36,227 nt of DNA. Origin: an uncultured Bacteroidales bacterium. GTDB taxonomy: Bacteria; Bacteroidota; Bacteroidia; Bacteroidales; F082. Position 1 is the first letter of the stretch, and the number at the start of each line of letters is the position of its first letter. The DNA lies in contig CAMHJX010000030.1 in the NCBI GenBank assembly GCA_946185535.1, positions 1-36,227 on the forward strand, written 5' to 3'. The notes under the pieces are model-generated. The model did no database searches and had not been told where the DNA came from. It saw only the letters and a list, made by a program, of their open reading frames with translations. The position numbers were made by a program, and so were the translations under genes. This document shows, one piece after another, positions 6,665 to 14,880 of this stretch.

Positions 6665-8995
6665 ATGAAAAAAGTCTACTTGCTCATCGTAACTCTTTTG
6701 GTTTCTCTCGTGGCGCAAGCCCAAACCAATACAACTATTCAACCACCCCGCCTCAAAGTCGGTGTGGTCTTAGGCGGTGGTGGTGCCAAAGGCGCATCGC
6801 ATATTGGTGTTCTGAAATACATCGAAGAATTGGGCATCCCCGTTGATTATGTGGCCGGCACCAGCATGGGATCCATCATCGGTGGCTTATATGCCTTAGG
6901 CTATTCTCCCGATGAGCTTACCGAACTCATTGCAGGCATGAACTGGTCAGAGTATATCGGCAATAAGATTGATCGCTCCATGATGTCGGAGGAAATGAGG
7001 CAACGTAACAGCACTCTAATGCTTCAAGTACCTTTCAACACGGAAAGTCTCTTCGACAACGACCCTAATTCGAAGTTTATCAGCCAGTTGCCTAGCGCCT
7101 ATGTCAACAACAGTTCACTTATCAACTTATTCAACGACCTATGTGTCGGTTATCAGGAGGAAATGGACTTTAACGACCTGCCCATCCCATTTGCCTGCGT
7201 GGCCACCGACATGATTACCGGCAAGGAAGTGGTGTTGCGTAGTGGTAGCGTGCCTACAGCCATGCGGGCCAGTATGGCCATTCCAGGCGTATTCTCTCCT
7301 GTCACGATTGGTGACAAAGTACTCGTTGATGGCGGTTTGGTGAACAACTTCCCTGCCGATGTGCTTCGGGACATGGGCGCTGATATCATCATTGGTATTG
7401 AAGTTACTTCCACTAAGGATGTCACAATCAACGATTTGAAGTCGTTGCCCCAAGTGTTTCTCCGGTTGGTCACCAACAGCACAAGTGCAAAGCGAGTGGA
7501 AAACCGTCAGTTGTGCGATGTCCATATCATCCCTGACATCAGCGGCTTCGGCATGCTCAGCTTCACCCCAGATGCCATCGACACACTCGTGGGTAGAGGC
7601 TACAAAAAAGCCAGCGAGTACCACGACCAGCTCCTGGCCATCAAAAAGGCCGTCGATGCCTCGGCGGGGCATCCTGTCAGCAAGACACTTCGTGCGCCTA
7701 ACGCCAAGAATTTGGACAAAGAGTCAGTACTCATCCGTTCCATCACCTTCAACAATGTGAGCTCTCGGGAAGGCAATTGGCTGATCCGAAAAGGTGGACT
7801 GAAGGTCGACAAAGCGTATTCGGAAGCAGATATCGAAAACGCCGTTAAGATTTATCGTGGCACAAGCTGCTTCGATGAAATCACTTATCAAATCAAGGAA
7901 TGCGATTCCATCCACCAGAATGATCAGCTTTCGGAAGCCTACGACTTGAATATCAATATGAAATATGCCAAACCCCATGTTTTCGGTCTAGGTGTACGCT
8001 ATGACACCGAAGAAGGAGCTGCTCTGTTGCTCCACGTTGGTCTCAACGAGAAGAAATTCAACGGCTCAAAGTTGAACGCTAACTTCAAGCTCAGCTACAG
8101 TCCAAAAATCAATCTCACCTATACCTATTCTTTGCCATCCGTGGCCAACTTTAACTTGGCATACGACTACCGCAACGAACATTTCAGGACATCAGCTATC
8201 GTGGGTAAGATGTTCAATCTGAGTTACCGACAGAATAAGCTAAGTGGCTATATCTCACAGTTCCATCTACTCAACTTCAACACCAAAGTCGGTGTTTCAT
8301 ACACTAATACGACATTTGATCTTTCCTCTATAACTGGTAATATTTTTGATTCCTTATTCTTCGTGTCCAACCAGCTGGTTTCGCCGTTTGTCAACATGGA
8401 ATTCGACAATCTAGATGACACCTATTTTGCCAACCATGGCATCAAGGCTAGCTTGACAGGTCGTTATCATATCAACTTGAATCATCATTCTGAATCTGAA
8501 GAAGGATTTACTACAGAAAAGGGATACCTTGATCTCGCATACAGTTTTCAATCCTACATCACACCAGGAGGCGGGAGATTCACCATTATACCTCAAGTGT
8601 ATGGCCGTTATGTGTCAGGGATACCTGGATATTTCAACTTGTGGAATGTTTATGGCAGCGAGATTTCAGGGCGCCATTTCCATGACCAAATGCCTTTCAT
8701 CGGGTTTAACTCTGTGGAGTCGGCAGATGACAATGCCAGTGTGTTTCGTGCCGACTTGCGTTACAACTTTTATGGAAACCACTATCTGACTGCCATGTAC
8801 AATTTGTTGATAAATTGGGATCTGGTACCTCTGATGCAGTTTGATGATATGTTTAAACCCCTTGAAGCACAAGGCGCGGGATTGAAGTATTCCTACAACA
8901 GTCCTCTGGGTCCCATTTCACTGACAGCGCATTGGTCGAGAAGAGATTTGGAGAACCGTTTTGGAGCTTATTTCTCATTCGGTTACACGTTCTGA
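6665..8995 (+). CDS. Patatin-like phospholipase fused to POTRA and outer-membrane beta-barrel (type Vd-like)
   Basis: 776 residues. A signal peptide (about 1-20, ending AQAQ) leads into a patatin domain with the oxyanion loop GGGGAKG at 37-43, nucleophile elbow GTSMGS with Ser67, and DGG with Asp222 as the second half of the Ser-Asp dyad. Residues of about 354-410 look like a single POTRA domain (IRSITFNNV...YRGTSCFDEITYQI). From about 420 the protein is a run of amphipathic strands ending in phenylalanine (FSFGYTF), as expected of a BamA/Omp85-family barrel. This is the layout of type Vd autotransporters such as PlpD. The expected location is the outer membrane, with a phospholipase A1/A2-type lipase domain. 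The substrate, and whether the passenger is exposed or released, are not shown. The last 13 bp overlap the convergent gene. Confidence 0.9.
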   Translation: MKKVYLLIVTLLVSLVAQAQTNTTIQPPRLKVGVVLGGGGAKGASHIGVLKYIEELGIPVDYVAGTSMGSIIGGLYALGYSPDELTELIAGMNWSEYIGNKIDRSMMSEEMRQRNSTLMLQVPFNTESLFDNDPNSKFISQLPSAYVNNSSLINLFNDLCVGYQEEMDFNDLPIPFACVATDMITGKEVVLRSGSVPTAMRASMAIPGVFSPVTIGDKVLVDGGLVNNFPADVLRDMGADIIIGIEVTSTKDVTINDLKSLPQVFLRLVTNSTSAKRVENRQLCDVHIIPDISGFGMLSFTPDAIDTLVGRGYKKASEYHDQLLAIKKAVDASAGHPVSKTLRAPNAKNLDKESVLIRSITFNNVSSREGNWLIRKGGLKVDKAYSEADIENAVKIYRGTSCFDEITYQIKECDSIHQNDQLSEAYDLNINMKYAKPHVFGLGVRYDTEEGAALLLHVGLNEKKFNGSKLNANFKLSYSPKINLTYTYSLPSVANFNLAYDYRNEHFRTSAIVGKMFNLSYRQNKLSGYISQFHLLNFNTKVGVSYTNTTFDLSSITGNIFDSLFFVSNQLVSPFVNMEFDNLDDTYFANHGIKASLTGRYHINLNHHSESEEGFTTEKGYLDLAYSFQSYITPGGGRFTIIPQVYGRYVSGIPGYFNLWNVYGSEISGRHFHDQMPFIGFNSVESADDNASVFRADLRYNFYGNHYLTAMYNLLINWDLVPLMQFDDMFKPLEAQGAGLKYSYNSPLGPISLTAHWSRRDLENRFGAYFSFGYTF

Positions 8996-10236
8996 ACTCC
9001 GTTGGACTGCATGAATCGGCGGATTGCGTCGGCGTGCGTTCCACGGATGATGACATGGTGGTTGCCGATGGAGTGTTGGAGCAGATAAGGTTTCAGATTC
9101 ACATCGAGCGTGATTTGCGTGCGGCAGAAATGGTTGCTGTAAGGTGCCTCTATGGCTTGTGCCTCGGTGACAAAATAACGGTCTAATTTTGGGCCACCCC
9201 ATTTAAATAAGGTGTAGTCTGTCAGTGGCAACACACCCTGTATGGCCACGCCTATACCCGACTCGAAATGCGAGCGCACCACAGTCTCATTGCACATGGT
9301 CAGCGGGATGATGCAGTGTGCCAACATGGAGGTTTTATCCGTGAGTTGTGACGGGTTGGCCATAAATGCCACCTCGCCGCACAAACGTTTGGCCAAATAC
9401 ATGCTCATCAATGTCTGCATATCACCTTCGCAGCCCGCCACGATGCCTTCATCGTTGAGTAATGCCAAAGCCAAACAACTCGTCGTACCACAGGCTTTCA
9501 CGATGTCGAAGCAGCGGATGGTCATGGCATCCAACTGCTCTTCTTGGCAGATGCGTTTGATGGCGAGATAGGCTTTGGCGGCTTCCAGCATATCGATATC
9601 CGAAGGCTCTTTGACGGCCTTGGCGCGTTTCAACACGGCCTGCTCCACCTCCTCGGCCTCAGTTTGAGGCACCACCTTGATGCCGTCGATGAGGCGTTGT
9701 AAATCTATGTCAACGGTTTCGATACCGTATTGTTGACGGAGGTAATCGCGGTCCACCCCGCTGGCGATGAGCCAATCGGAGGGCTGACCGAACAACCCGA
9801 TTCGGCCCTGTAGAGACGTACGGCCGTACGTCTCTACAACGGCCGACATAATCTCATCATTCGTCCCATGCAAAATCTTTCCTTCCACCCCGATATTTCC
9901 CAAATAGGTCAATATCTCCAATGAGGCAGCCAAGGAATTGTTGCGTCCGTCAGCGATCATGGTGACGGTTTTTTGGTGCGATGGCCCACACATGGTTTCA
10001 ACATCGATGGCGGACCAAATACGTTTGAACAGGTTTTCCACGCCGCCGGTGGCAATCATAAATGCATCGGGTATTGTTGTTTGTAGAGACGGTGCATGCA
10101 CCGTCTCTACCATTTCATCACCAATGATATTAATAACGGCATGACAATCGTTTTCCAGCCGTTGAATCAATTCGGCATATTCTGTCCTGACAAATTCATC
10201 GGTTTGGAACGAGGAACGAAGAATGATTATTTTCAT
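8983..10236 (-). CDS. L-fucose/L-arabinose isomerase-fold protein
   Basis: 417 residues that resemble proteins annotated as fucose isomerase in Bacteroidota: an N-terminal alpha/beta region (FMIATGGVENLF, then GRNNSLAASLEILTYL), a central region with CFDIVKACGTTSCLALALLND and GCEGDMQTLMSMYLAKRL, and a C-terminal part with LPLTDYTLFKWGGPKLDRYF and a final NHHVIIRGTHADAI. It is much shorter than true L-fucose isomerases (about 590), so the reaction is uncertain. Acidic and His candidates for metal binding are E/D in GCEGDMQ and the late HH. Two palindromic repeats lie inside the gene in the same frame, encoding VETVHAPSL (residues 43-51) and VETYGRTSL (134-142). These are insertions relative to a plain Rossmann-like core, in my reading. 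It converges on the patatin gene with a 13-bp overlap. Confidence 0.75.
   Translation of the reverse strand: MKIIILRSSFQTDEFVRTEYAELIQRLENDCHAVINIIGDEMVETVHAPSLQTTIPDAFMIATGGVENLFKRIWSAIDVETMCGPSHQKTVTMIADGRNNSLAASLEILTYLGNIGVEGKILHGTNDEIMSAVVETYGRTSLQGRIGLFGQPSDWLIASGVDRDYLRQQYGIETVDIDLQRLIDGIKVVPQTEAEEVEQAVLKRAKAVKEPSDIDMLEAAKAYLAIKRICQEEQLDAMTIRCFDIVKACGTTSCLALALLNDEGIVAGCEGDMQTLMSMYLAKRLCGEVAFMANPSQLTDKTSMLAHCIIPLTMCNETVVRSHFESGIGVAIQGVLPLTDYTLFKWGGPKLDRYFVTEAQAIEAPYSNHFCRTQITLDVNLKPYLLQHSIGNHHVIIRGTHADAIRRFMQSNGVQNV
9809..9838. repeat. Perfect 30-bp palindrome, GTAGAGACG family, inside a coding region
   Basis: The left half is TGTAGAGACGTACGG and the right half is its exact reverse complement. 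It lies in the isomerase-fold gene, where it encodes VETYGRTSL. The outer arms (GTAGAGACG / CGTCTCTAC) are shared with the palindromes at 10083 and 33964; the centre differs (TACGGCCGTA instead of GTGCATGCAC). Confidence 0.9.
10083..10110. repeat. Perfect 28-bp palindrome, GTAGAGACG family, inside a coding region
   Basis: The left half is GTAGAGACGGTGCA and the right half is its exact reverse complement. It lies near the start of the isomerase-fold gene and encodes VETVHAPSL on the minus strand, in the same frame as the copy at 9809. The sequence is identical to the intergenic copy at 33965-33992. Confidence 0.92.
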
Positions 10237-10260
10237 GGGATATGGGGTACTTTATGCCCT

Positions 10261-10355
10261 TTGTCCTCATTGTGGGCTTGACCCGCAATCCCTCGTGCTT
10301 TTTGGATGACGATTCTGCACGAGGGATGGCGGATGTTCCTCCGCCATGAGGACAA
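10261..10355. repeat. 95-bp element with a complete four-way-junction (three-arm) fold
   Basis: In the 144-bp gap between two minus-strand genes. The closing stem is TTGTCCTCAT (10261-10270) with ATGAGGACAA (10346-10355), 10 bp perfect. Inside it, with no spare base between, are arm 1 at 10271-10287 (TGTGGG/CCCGCA with one G-T pair), arm 2 with ATCCCTCGTGC (10288-10298) and GCACGAGGGAT (10317-10327), 11 bp perfect, and arm 3 at 10328-10345 (GGCGGA/TCCGCC). The pairing is seen directly. It looks like a mosaic intergenic repeat; no function is known to me. Confidence 0.8.
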
Positions 10356-10380
10356 GAGGCGTAAGAGTGTCTTTTCTCGT

Positions 10381-11778
10381 TTAATGTTTCACCACAAATT
10401 TCATTGTCTGTTCACCAACCTTCACGACATAAACGCCGTTCTCATAGCACGTCGTGTTGATGCGGAGCTCGCTTCCGTTGGCCTCAAATTCGTCCATCAC
10501 CTGCCCGAGCGTGTTGTAGACGCGCACCGTGCCGAGGCTTTCGCCTTTAAGGGTCACGAAGTCGTTGGCCGGGTTGGGGAAGAGGGTGATGGAAGCCTCG
10601 TTTTCATCCACCGACCAAGTGTCGTCCACCATAACCACGAAATTGGCATCGGTCCGGTTGCTCGACAGGGTTACCATATCCGGGACGATGCTCTTGCCTG
10701 ATATTACATCACTGCATATAACGCCAAGCTGGAATGATTCTCCTTGCAGGACTTCAAACTCAAAAGGAGAGGTTTGGCATGTGAAAAACTCGCCGCCAAT
10801 CTTGAAAACCAACATTCCCAAAGCATCGCAACCGCCCGTAACGGTAACATTGTCAATGGTGTTGTTGTATACTGTAATCCAACTCATTTCACCATAAGTC
10901 AGGCTAATGGTGTCAGCGCTGAAGGTCAGCGTTTCGTCAAACATCGGCAGGGTGGTGAAGGTTGCAAGCACAACCTCGCCCAGTTCTCCATTAATGTCGG
11001 AAGGCACGGCATAAATGGCAAATTCCATGTTGGGCTCCAAGTTGGGGAAGGTATTGGAGTAGACCCCTTCGCCAAGGATGCCAAGTGTGTTTACGATTTC
11101 TGGCACAGAGAGACCCATCATTTGCACCCAGCCTTCCATGGCGCTTTCGGTGGTCAGCATATACCTGTAGGAGACACAGTCCTCGTTAGGCGTGAACGTG
11201 GCCGTGACGCTGGTGTCAGTCACATCGTCGATGTTGATGGTCACTTGCGGGTCGTAGCTCGGCGTGTTGCAGTCGTGCTGCTCCAAGCCATGCTGCTCCA
11301 AGGCGGTGATGACCGTCTGGGCATTGCTGATGGGCCACAGGTCTTGGATGACAATGGAACGGTCGGGGGCGATGAGGATGAGCGTGGGATAGGCCGGGAT
11401 TTGGTATTGGTTGCAAATGGCGGTGCCGCCGGCCTCACCGCTGATGGTGGGATACTCCACCCCGTAGGTGTTCACCCAGTTGAGGCAGGCTGCTTCGCTG
11501 TCGCCCGTGGCGATTTCCATGTAGAACACATCGTGCATGTTGCAGCCCATGGCGTAGTAGGATTCCACGACTTTGGGCGTGGCTTGTTGGCACGGCCCGC
11601 AGGTGGTGAAGAAGAAATCGATGAGCACATACTGGCCCCCGTCGAGGATATCGAACAGGTGGACTTCGGTGCCGTGAACATCAGTCGCCGTGAAGTCGAC
11701 GGCTTGTGTCAAAGGACACTGCGCTTTCAAGCCAAAACCAATGGCCAGCGCGAGAATGAAGGTAATAAGTTTTTTCAT
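10381..11778 (-). CDS. Secreted thioredoxin-like protein with T9SS C-terminal sorting domain
   Basis: 465 residues from the ATG at 11778. The signal peptide is about 1-20 (ITFILALAIGFGLKAQ). A thioredoxin/TlpA-like domain (about 25-180) has the redox motif TTCGPC with Cys60 and Cys63 and a cis-proline strand (IPAYPTLILI). Next comes a beta-sandwich region resembling fibronectin type III (VTINIDDVTDTSVTATF). The last 80 residues are a T9SS type A sorting domain (LFPNPANDFVTLKG...VYNTLGQVMDEF...YENGVYVVKVG). It should cross the outer membrane through the type IX system and be anchored or released at the surface. A CGPC protein outside the cell would handle disulfides of other secreted proteins or oxidants; that is inference. 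The frame extends upstream to 11871, but only the chosen start gives a signal peptide. Confidence 0.9.
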   Translation of the reverse strand: MKKLITFILALAIGFGLKAQCPLTQAVDFTATDVHGTEVHLFDILDGGQYVLIDFFFTTCGPCQQATPKVVESYYAMGCNMHDVFYMEIATGDSEAACLNWVNTYGVEYPTISGEAGGTAICNQYQIPAYPTLILIAPDRSIVIQDLWPISNAQTVITALEQHGLEQHDCNTPSYDPQVTINIDDVTDTSVTATFTPNEDCVSYRYMLTTESAMEGWVQMMGLSVPEIVNTLGILGEGVYSNTFPNLEPNMEFAIYAVPSDINGELGEVVLATFTTLPMFDETLTFSADTISLTYGEMSWITVYNNTIDNVTVTGGCDALGMLVFKIGGEFFTCQTSPFEFEVLQGESFQLGVICSDVISGKSIVPDMVTLSSNRTDANFVVMVDDTWSVDENEASITLFPNPANDFVTLKGESLGTVRVYNTLGQVMDEFEANGSELRINTTCYENGVYVVKVGEQTMKFVVKH

Positions 11779-11830
11779 AATGAATGGTATTAATTTGTTG
11801 TTATTCCGATGCAAAGATAAGAAATAATTA

Positions 11831-11858
11831 TGAATGTTGAATGCTGAATGCTGAATGA
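11831..11858. repeat. Heptanucleotide tandem array (TGAATGN x4)
   Basis: Four consecutive 7-bp units TGAATGT, TGAATGC, TGAATGC and TGAATGA, in the gap upstream of the thioredoxin-like gene. A second, unrelated heptamer array begins 10 bp later. Confidence 0.85.
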
Positions 11859-11867
11859 TGCGAAGTG

Positions 11868-11927
11868 TCAACTCTCAACTATCAACTTTCAACTGACTCT
11901 AAACTCTCAACTCTAAACTCTCAACTA
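11868..11927. repeat. Heptanucleotide tandem array (TCAACTN) running into the lptD stop codon
   Basis: Four units of TCAACTN (N = C, A, T, G), a 4-bp interruption, then alternating TAAACTC and TCAACTC units, ending with TCAACTA at 11921-11927. The last unit contains the TAG stop codon of lptD on the minus strand. The 7-bp period is strict except at one place. Confidence 0.85.
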
Positions 11928-14801
11928 ATTATCACGATAATCCTTCTTCTTCTCATACTTCAAGTCCTTCAAGGCCTGGGCTTTCACATTGATGGTGAAA
12001 TTCCAGCTCTTGTAGCTGCCGATAGGAATCCAGTTGAAGCGCATCTCCCAGCAGTGCAGGTCGCGGTAGACACTGAGGTTAGTGTAAGAAAGCTTGTTGT
12101 TGACAAAATCCCAACCCGTCGAGAACGTCACCTTCCACTTGGGCGTAATGCTAATATCACCGTTGAGGCCAATGGTATGCACATGGGTGTTAGTAGCAAT
12201 GCCCATAAAGGCAGCGTATGCAATTGATGTCGTGTAGGTTAGGTTGTAGCTCACAGAGAGTGACCAAGGCGTGGTCCAGTCAATGTAGGCATTGGGATTA
12301 CCCAAGATTTCGTTCAATTCATCTGGATCAAAATTACCTGATTTTCTAGCATTTTCGTTGATTTCATCACGCAATTCCTGGCTACCTTTCTTGCCTTGCA
12401 GCTTCTTGAGGTCGTTTTGGTTGAAGCTATAATTCAAACTGAAACGCCAAGACGAGCCCGTCTTTCGGAACAACCGCCCATTGTCAGTAATCTCAAAGCG
12501 ATTGATGCGACGACCCAACGAGTCGGCGGCGTAGGGATCCCATGAACTGCTGTAGTTGATACCCAACTTCTTGAACAATGTAGTACGCCCACTAATCGAG
12601 ATAGGAGAAAAGTTGACCGAGTCCTTGGTCAGGTCGTAATTGCCCGAAATGCTGAACGATTCCAAAATGGGTATTTTCTTTACCCCCGTAATAGTGTCGG
12701 AACTCGACGGCACCTTGATTTCCAAGTTGTTATTAAAATTATAGGTCAACAGCCCTTGCTGGGTTTGCGATGGCGTACCGTAAAGAGCCCTTTCAAACTT
12801 ATTGTAAACCTGCTCTTTACCATTGCCGTCGACATATGAACCATAAACACCCCATTTTGGGTCGCCGAAGTTAGGACGGTAGGTAAAACCGATGGTTGGC
12901 GTGAAGACATGGCGAATGGCACGGATGGGGCCTTGGGCAAAGTTCACCATACCATAGATTTTGGTGGTCAGGTTGGAACTTGCATTGAAGTCCACCAAAT
13001 TACGGAAACCATGGATGGTGTCGGTCTGTAGGTGTCCTGTCGAATCACTGTCATTAATCCATTGACGTTCAATGCGCTTGAAATACATGTAGTCATTCAA
13101 TGTCAGTGAATTGGTCCACGAAAAGTGCTTAAAGAGTTTAATAGTGGCATTGATGGGCATCCTGTGCGAAATACCCGTCTGCACGTGGTCGCGAAGCATC
13201 TCCCTCGCCCAACCACCGAAGTCATCAGTGATGTTATGGAAAAGCACCGTGTCCACATCATTGATGTAAGCTTTTCCATTCAATGTATAGCCCATGCTCA
13301 AGCTTTGGTACCAACGTTTTTTGCCCGCTTTGCCCACATTTTTCAAAGGATAAAATGTGTTGACAGACAAAGTAAGCTCAGGTAAAGAGGCTGTCACTTG
13401 CCGCGTCAGTGTGTTCTGACTATGGCTTCCATTCAATGTAAGATAGACCTTACCAGCAAAATTTGTCTGGTAGGAAATACTCGAATTGAAAGTGTTGCTC
13501 AGCTGATCGGTGGTGGTTTGGGCATTGTATTTATTGAAGTTGGAGCTCACAATGTTGACGTTGGCCGAAAAATTGCGTCTCGGATGAGCTTTGGGGTCTT
13601 GCTTGTGGGTCCACTGGATCTTAAAATCAGTGCTTTCCTGATAATCGGCGGCACCTTTCGTACCTATCTTGTTGACAGCAAAGCCCAAAGCCATCGAGCC
13701 ATTGAAACGGTAACGTTTGTTGTAGCGGAACGTCGGCTTGATGCCCCATGAACCGCGTGTGTAGATGTCGCCCAAGACCTGCAAGTCGTAATAGTCGTTG
13801 ATGGCCCAATAATAGCCGCCGTTTTCCAAATAGAAACCTCTATTGGCCGATTCACCATAGGTGGGTATGATAAGGCCCGACTTCTTGCCTTTCGTGTTGG
13901 GAATGATGGCGAAAGGTAAAGCCAGGGGCAATGGGATGTCGGAAATGGTCAAATAAATCGGACCCGTGACAATCTTATCGTCTGGGATGACCTTGGCTTT
14001 GGTGAACTTGAACTGGTAGTGCGGATCCTCCTTGAGGTCGCAGGTAGTGTAGCCTCCCGAACGGATGTTGATGGTGTTGTCATCCATGCGTTTGATGCGC
14101 TCACCATGCAAATAGCCATCGTTCTCTTCAGTCCAAACCTTGGTGATGATACCTTTTTTTGTCTTGAAGTTATATAGCATTTCCACGGCCTCAAAAGTGC
14201 TTTCCCCTTGTGTAAAGACAGGTCGCCCTTGCAGCTTGCCCAACGAATCGGCAACACCGTAAGCCCGACAAGTGCTGGTCTCAAGGTCGAATTCCAAGCA
14301 AGCCGCTGTCAAAGTGATGTCATCGTATTTGGCTTCGGCCTGACCGAAATAGTAGATTTTCTTCTTGTTCATGTCGCGGTACGATGAATCCACTGCCGAG
14401 CAAATCACCTTTGTCTCGATGGCCGACTCCGAACGTTTAGGCTCGAAACGGCGAGGTTTTGTTTGCTTCAACGTATCGTTCTGCAAAGAATCAACTTGGA
14501 GACTATCAATAGAAATTCGTAAAGAATCAAAAGCCGCAATGCTATCCGCTGGAAAAGTCAAAGAGTCGGGGAGGGGTTGTGTAATAGTGTCGGGTTGAAT
14601 GGAATCCAAAACCAATGTTATCGTATCGACAATGCGCTCTGGCGCCACCGACACACTATCTACCTTGTTTTGCTCAAAATCATACTTATCTTTCTCAGTA
14701 TGAGATAATTGCTTACACCCATAAAACAACACAACCATGGCGGTGAGCAAAGAAAATGCCGCCAGATGAAAATAATTCTTATATGCCGTGCGTTTTGTCA
14801 A
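11925..14801 (-). CDS. lptD: LPS-assembly outer-membrane protein LptD (Bacteroidota type)
   Basis: LptD forms with LptE the outer-membrane translocon that inserts LPS in the outer leaflet. The large C-terminal part is a beta-barrel. The periplasmic N-terminal OstA-like jellyroll is visible from about residue 130 (YYFGQAEAKYDDITLTAACLEFDL...RPVFTQGESTFEAVEMLYNFKTKKGII), followed by IPLPLALPFAIIPNTKGKKSGLIIPTYG, a signature of this family. No ATG lies at a sensible place: the frame stays open to 14984, inside the divergent amidase gene and upstream of the predicted promoter. The TTG at 14801 gives a 958-residue protein with a hydrophobic segment and a possible lipobox (LFYGC). The ATG at 14738 would leave almost no signal sequence. 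The start is therefore uncertain, the identity is not. Confidence 0.88.
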   Translation of the reverse strand: MTKRTAYKNYFHLAAFSLLTAMVVLFYGCKQLSHTEKDKYDFEQNKVDSVSVAPERIVDTITLVLDSIQPDTITQPLPDSLTFPADSIAAFDSLRISIDSLQVDSLQNDTLKQTKPRRFEPKRSESAIETKVICSAVDSSYRDMNKKKIYYFGQAEAKYDDITLTAACLEFDLETSTCRAYGVADSLGKLQGRPVFTQGESTFEAVEMLYNFKTKKGIITKVWTEENDGYLHGERIKRMDDNTINIRSGGYTTCDLKEDPHYQFKFTKAKVIPDDKIVTGPIYLTISDIPLPLALPFAIIPNTKGKKSGLIIPTYGESANRGFYLENGGYYWAINDYYDLQVLGDIYTRGSWGIKPTFRYNKRYRFNGSMALGFAVNKIGTKGAADYQESTDFKIQWTHKQDPKAHPRRNFSANVNIVSSNFNKYNAQTTTDQLSNTFNSSISYQTNFAGKVYLTLNGSHSQNTLTRQVTASLPELTLSVNTFYPLKNVGKAGKKRWYQSLSMGYTLNGKAYINDVDTVLFHNITDDFGGWAREMLRDHVQTGISHRMPINATIKLFKHFSWTNSLTLNDYMYFKRIERQWINDSDSTGHLQTDTIHGFRNLVDFNASSNLTTKIYGMVNFAQGPIRAIRHVFTPTIGFTYRPNFGDPKWGVYGSYVDGNGKEQVYNKFERALYGTPSQTQQGLLTYNFNNNLEIKVPSSSDTITGVKKIPILESFSISGNYDLTKDSVNFSPISISGRTTLFKKLGINYSSSWDPYAADSLGRRINRFEITDNGRLFRKTGSSWRFSLNYSFNQNDLKKLQGKKGSQELRDEINENARKSGNFDPDELNEILGNPNAYIDWTTPWSLSVSYNLTYTTSIAYAAFMGIATNTHVHTIGLNGDISITPKWKVTFSTGWDFVNNKLSYTNLSVYRDLHCWEMRFNWIPIGSYKSWNFTINVKAQALKDLKYEKKKDYRDN

Positions 14802-14813
14802 CGTGAAAACGAT

Positions 14814-14821
14814 TACTTTTG
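14814..14821 (+). promoter_or_regulatory. Predicted -7 element (TACTTTTG) for the amidase gene
   Basis: TACTTTTG fits TAnnTTTG and lies 59 bp before the amidase ATG. A TTTG at 14794-14797 is 16 bp upstream, shorter than the usual -33 spacing. It overlaps the 5' end of lptD, so the two divergent genes would have overlapping control regions. Confidence 0.4.
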
Positions 14822-14839
14822 TACGGTAGAAATCCGCTG

Positions 14840-14847
14840 CAAAGATA
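14840..14847 (-). promoter_or_regulatory. Predicted -7 element (TATCTTTG) for lptD
   Basis: On the minus strand this reads TATCTTTG followed by C, a full match to TAnnTTTG. A TTTG at 14874-14871 is 23 bp upstream, slightly wide for a -33 box. It places the lptD transcription start near 14833 and so excludes any start codon upstream of that. Confidence 0.55.
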
Positions 14848-14880
14848 GTTTTTCTTCGCGCATAAATAAACAAACTCAGT

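Noticed and set aside
10744-11793. Long open frame (349 codons) on the plus strand opposite the thioredoxin-like gene
   Set aside because: Antisense shadow: His/Gly/Val-rich, no domain, while the minus strand has signal peptide, CGPC motif and sorting domain.
11831-11927. CRISPR array
   Set aside because: Units are 7 bp with no spacers and no cas genes; these are simple tandem repeats.
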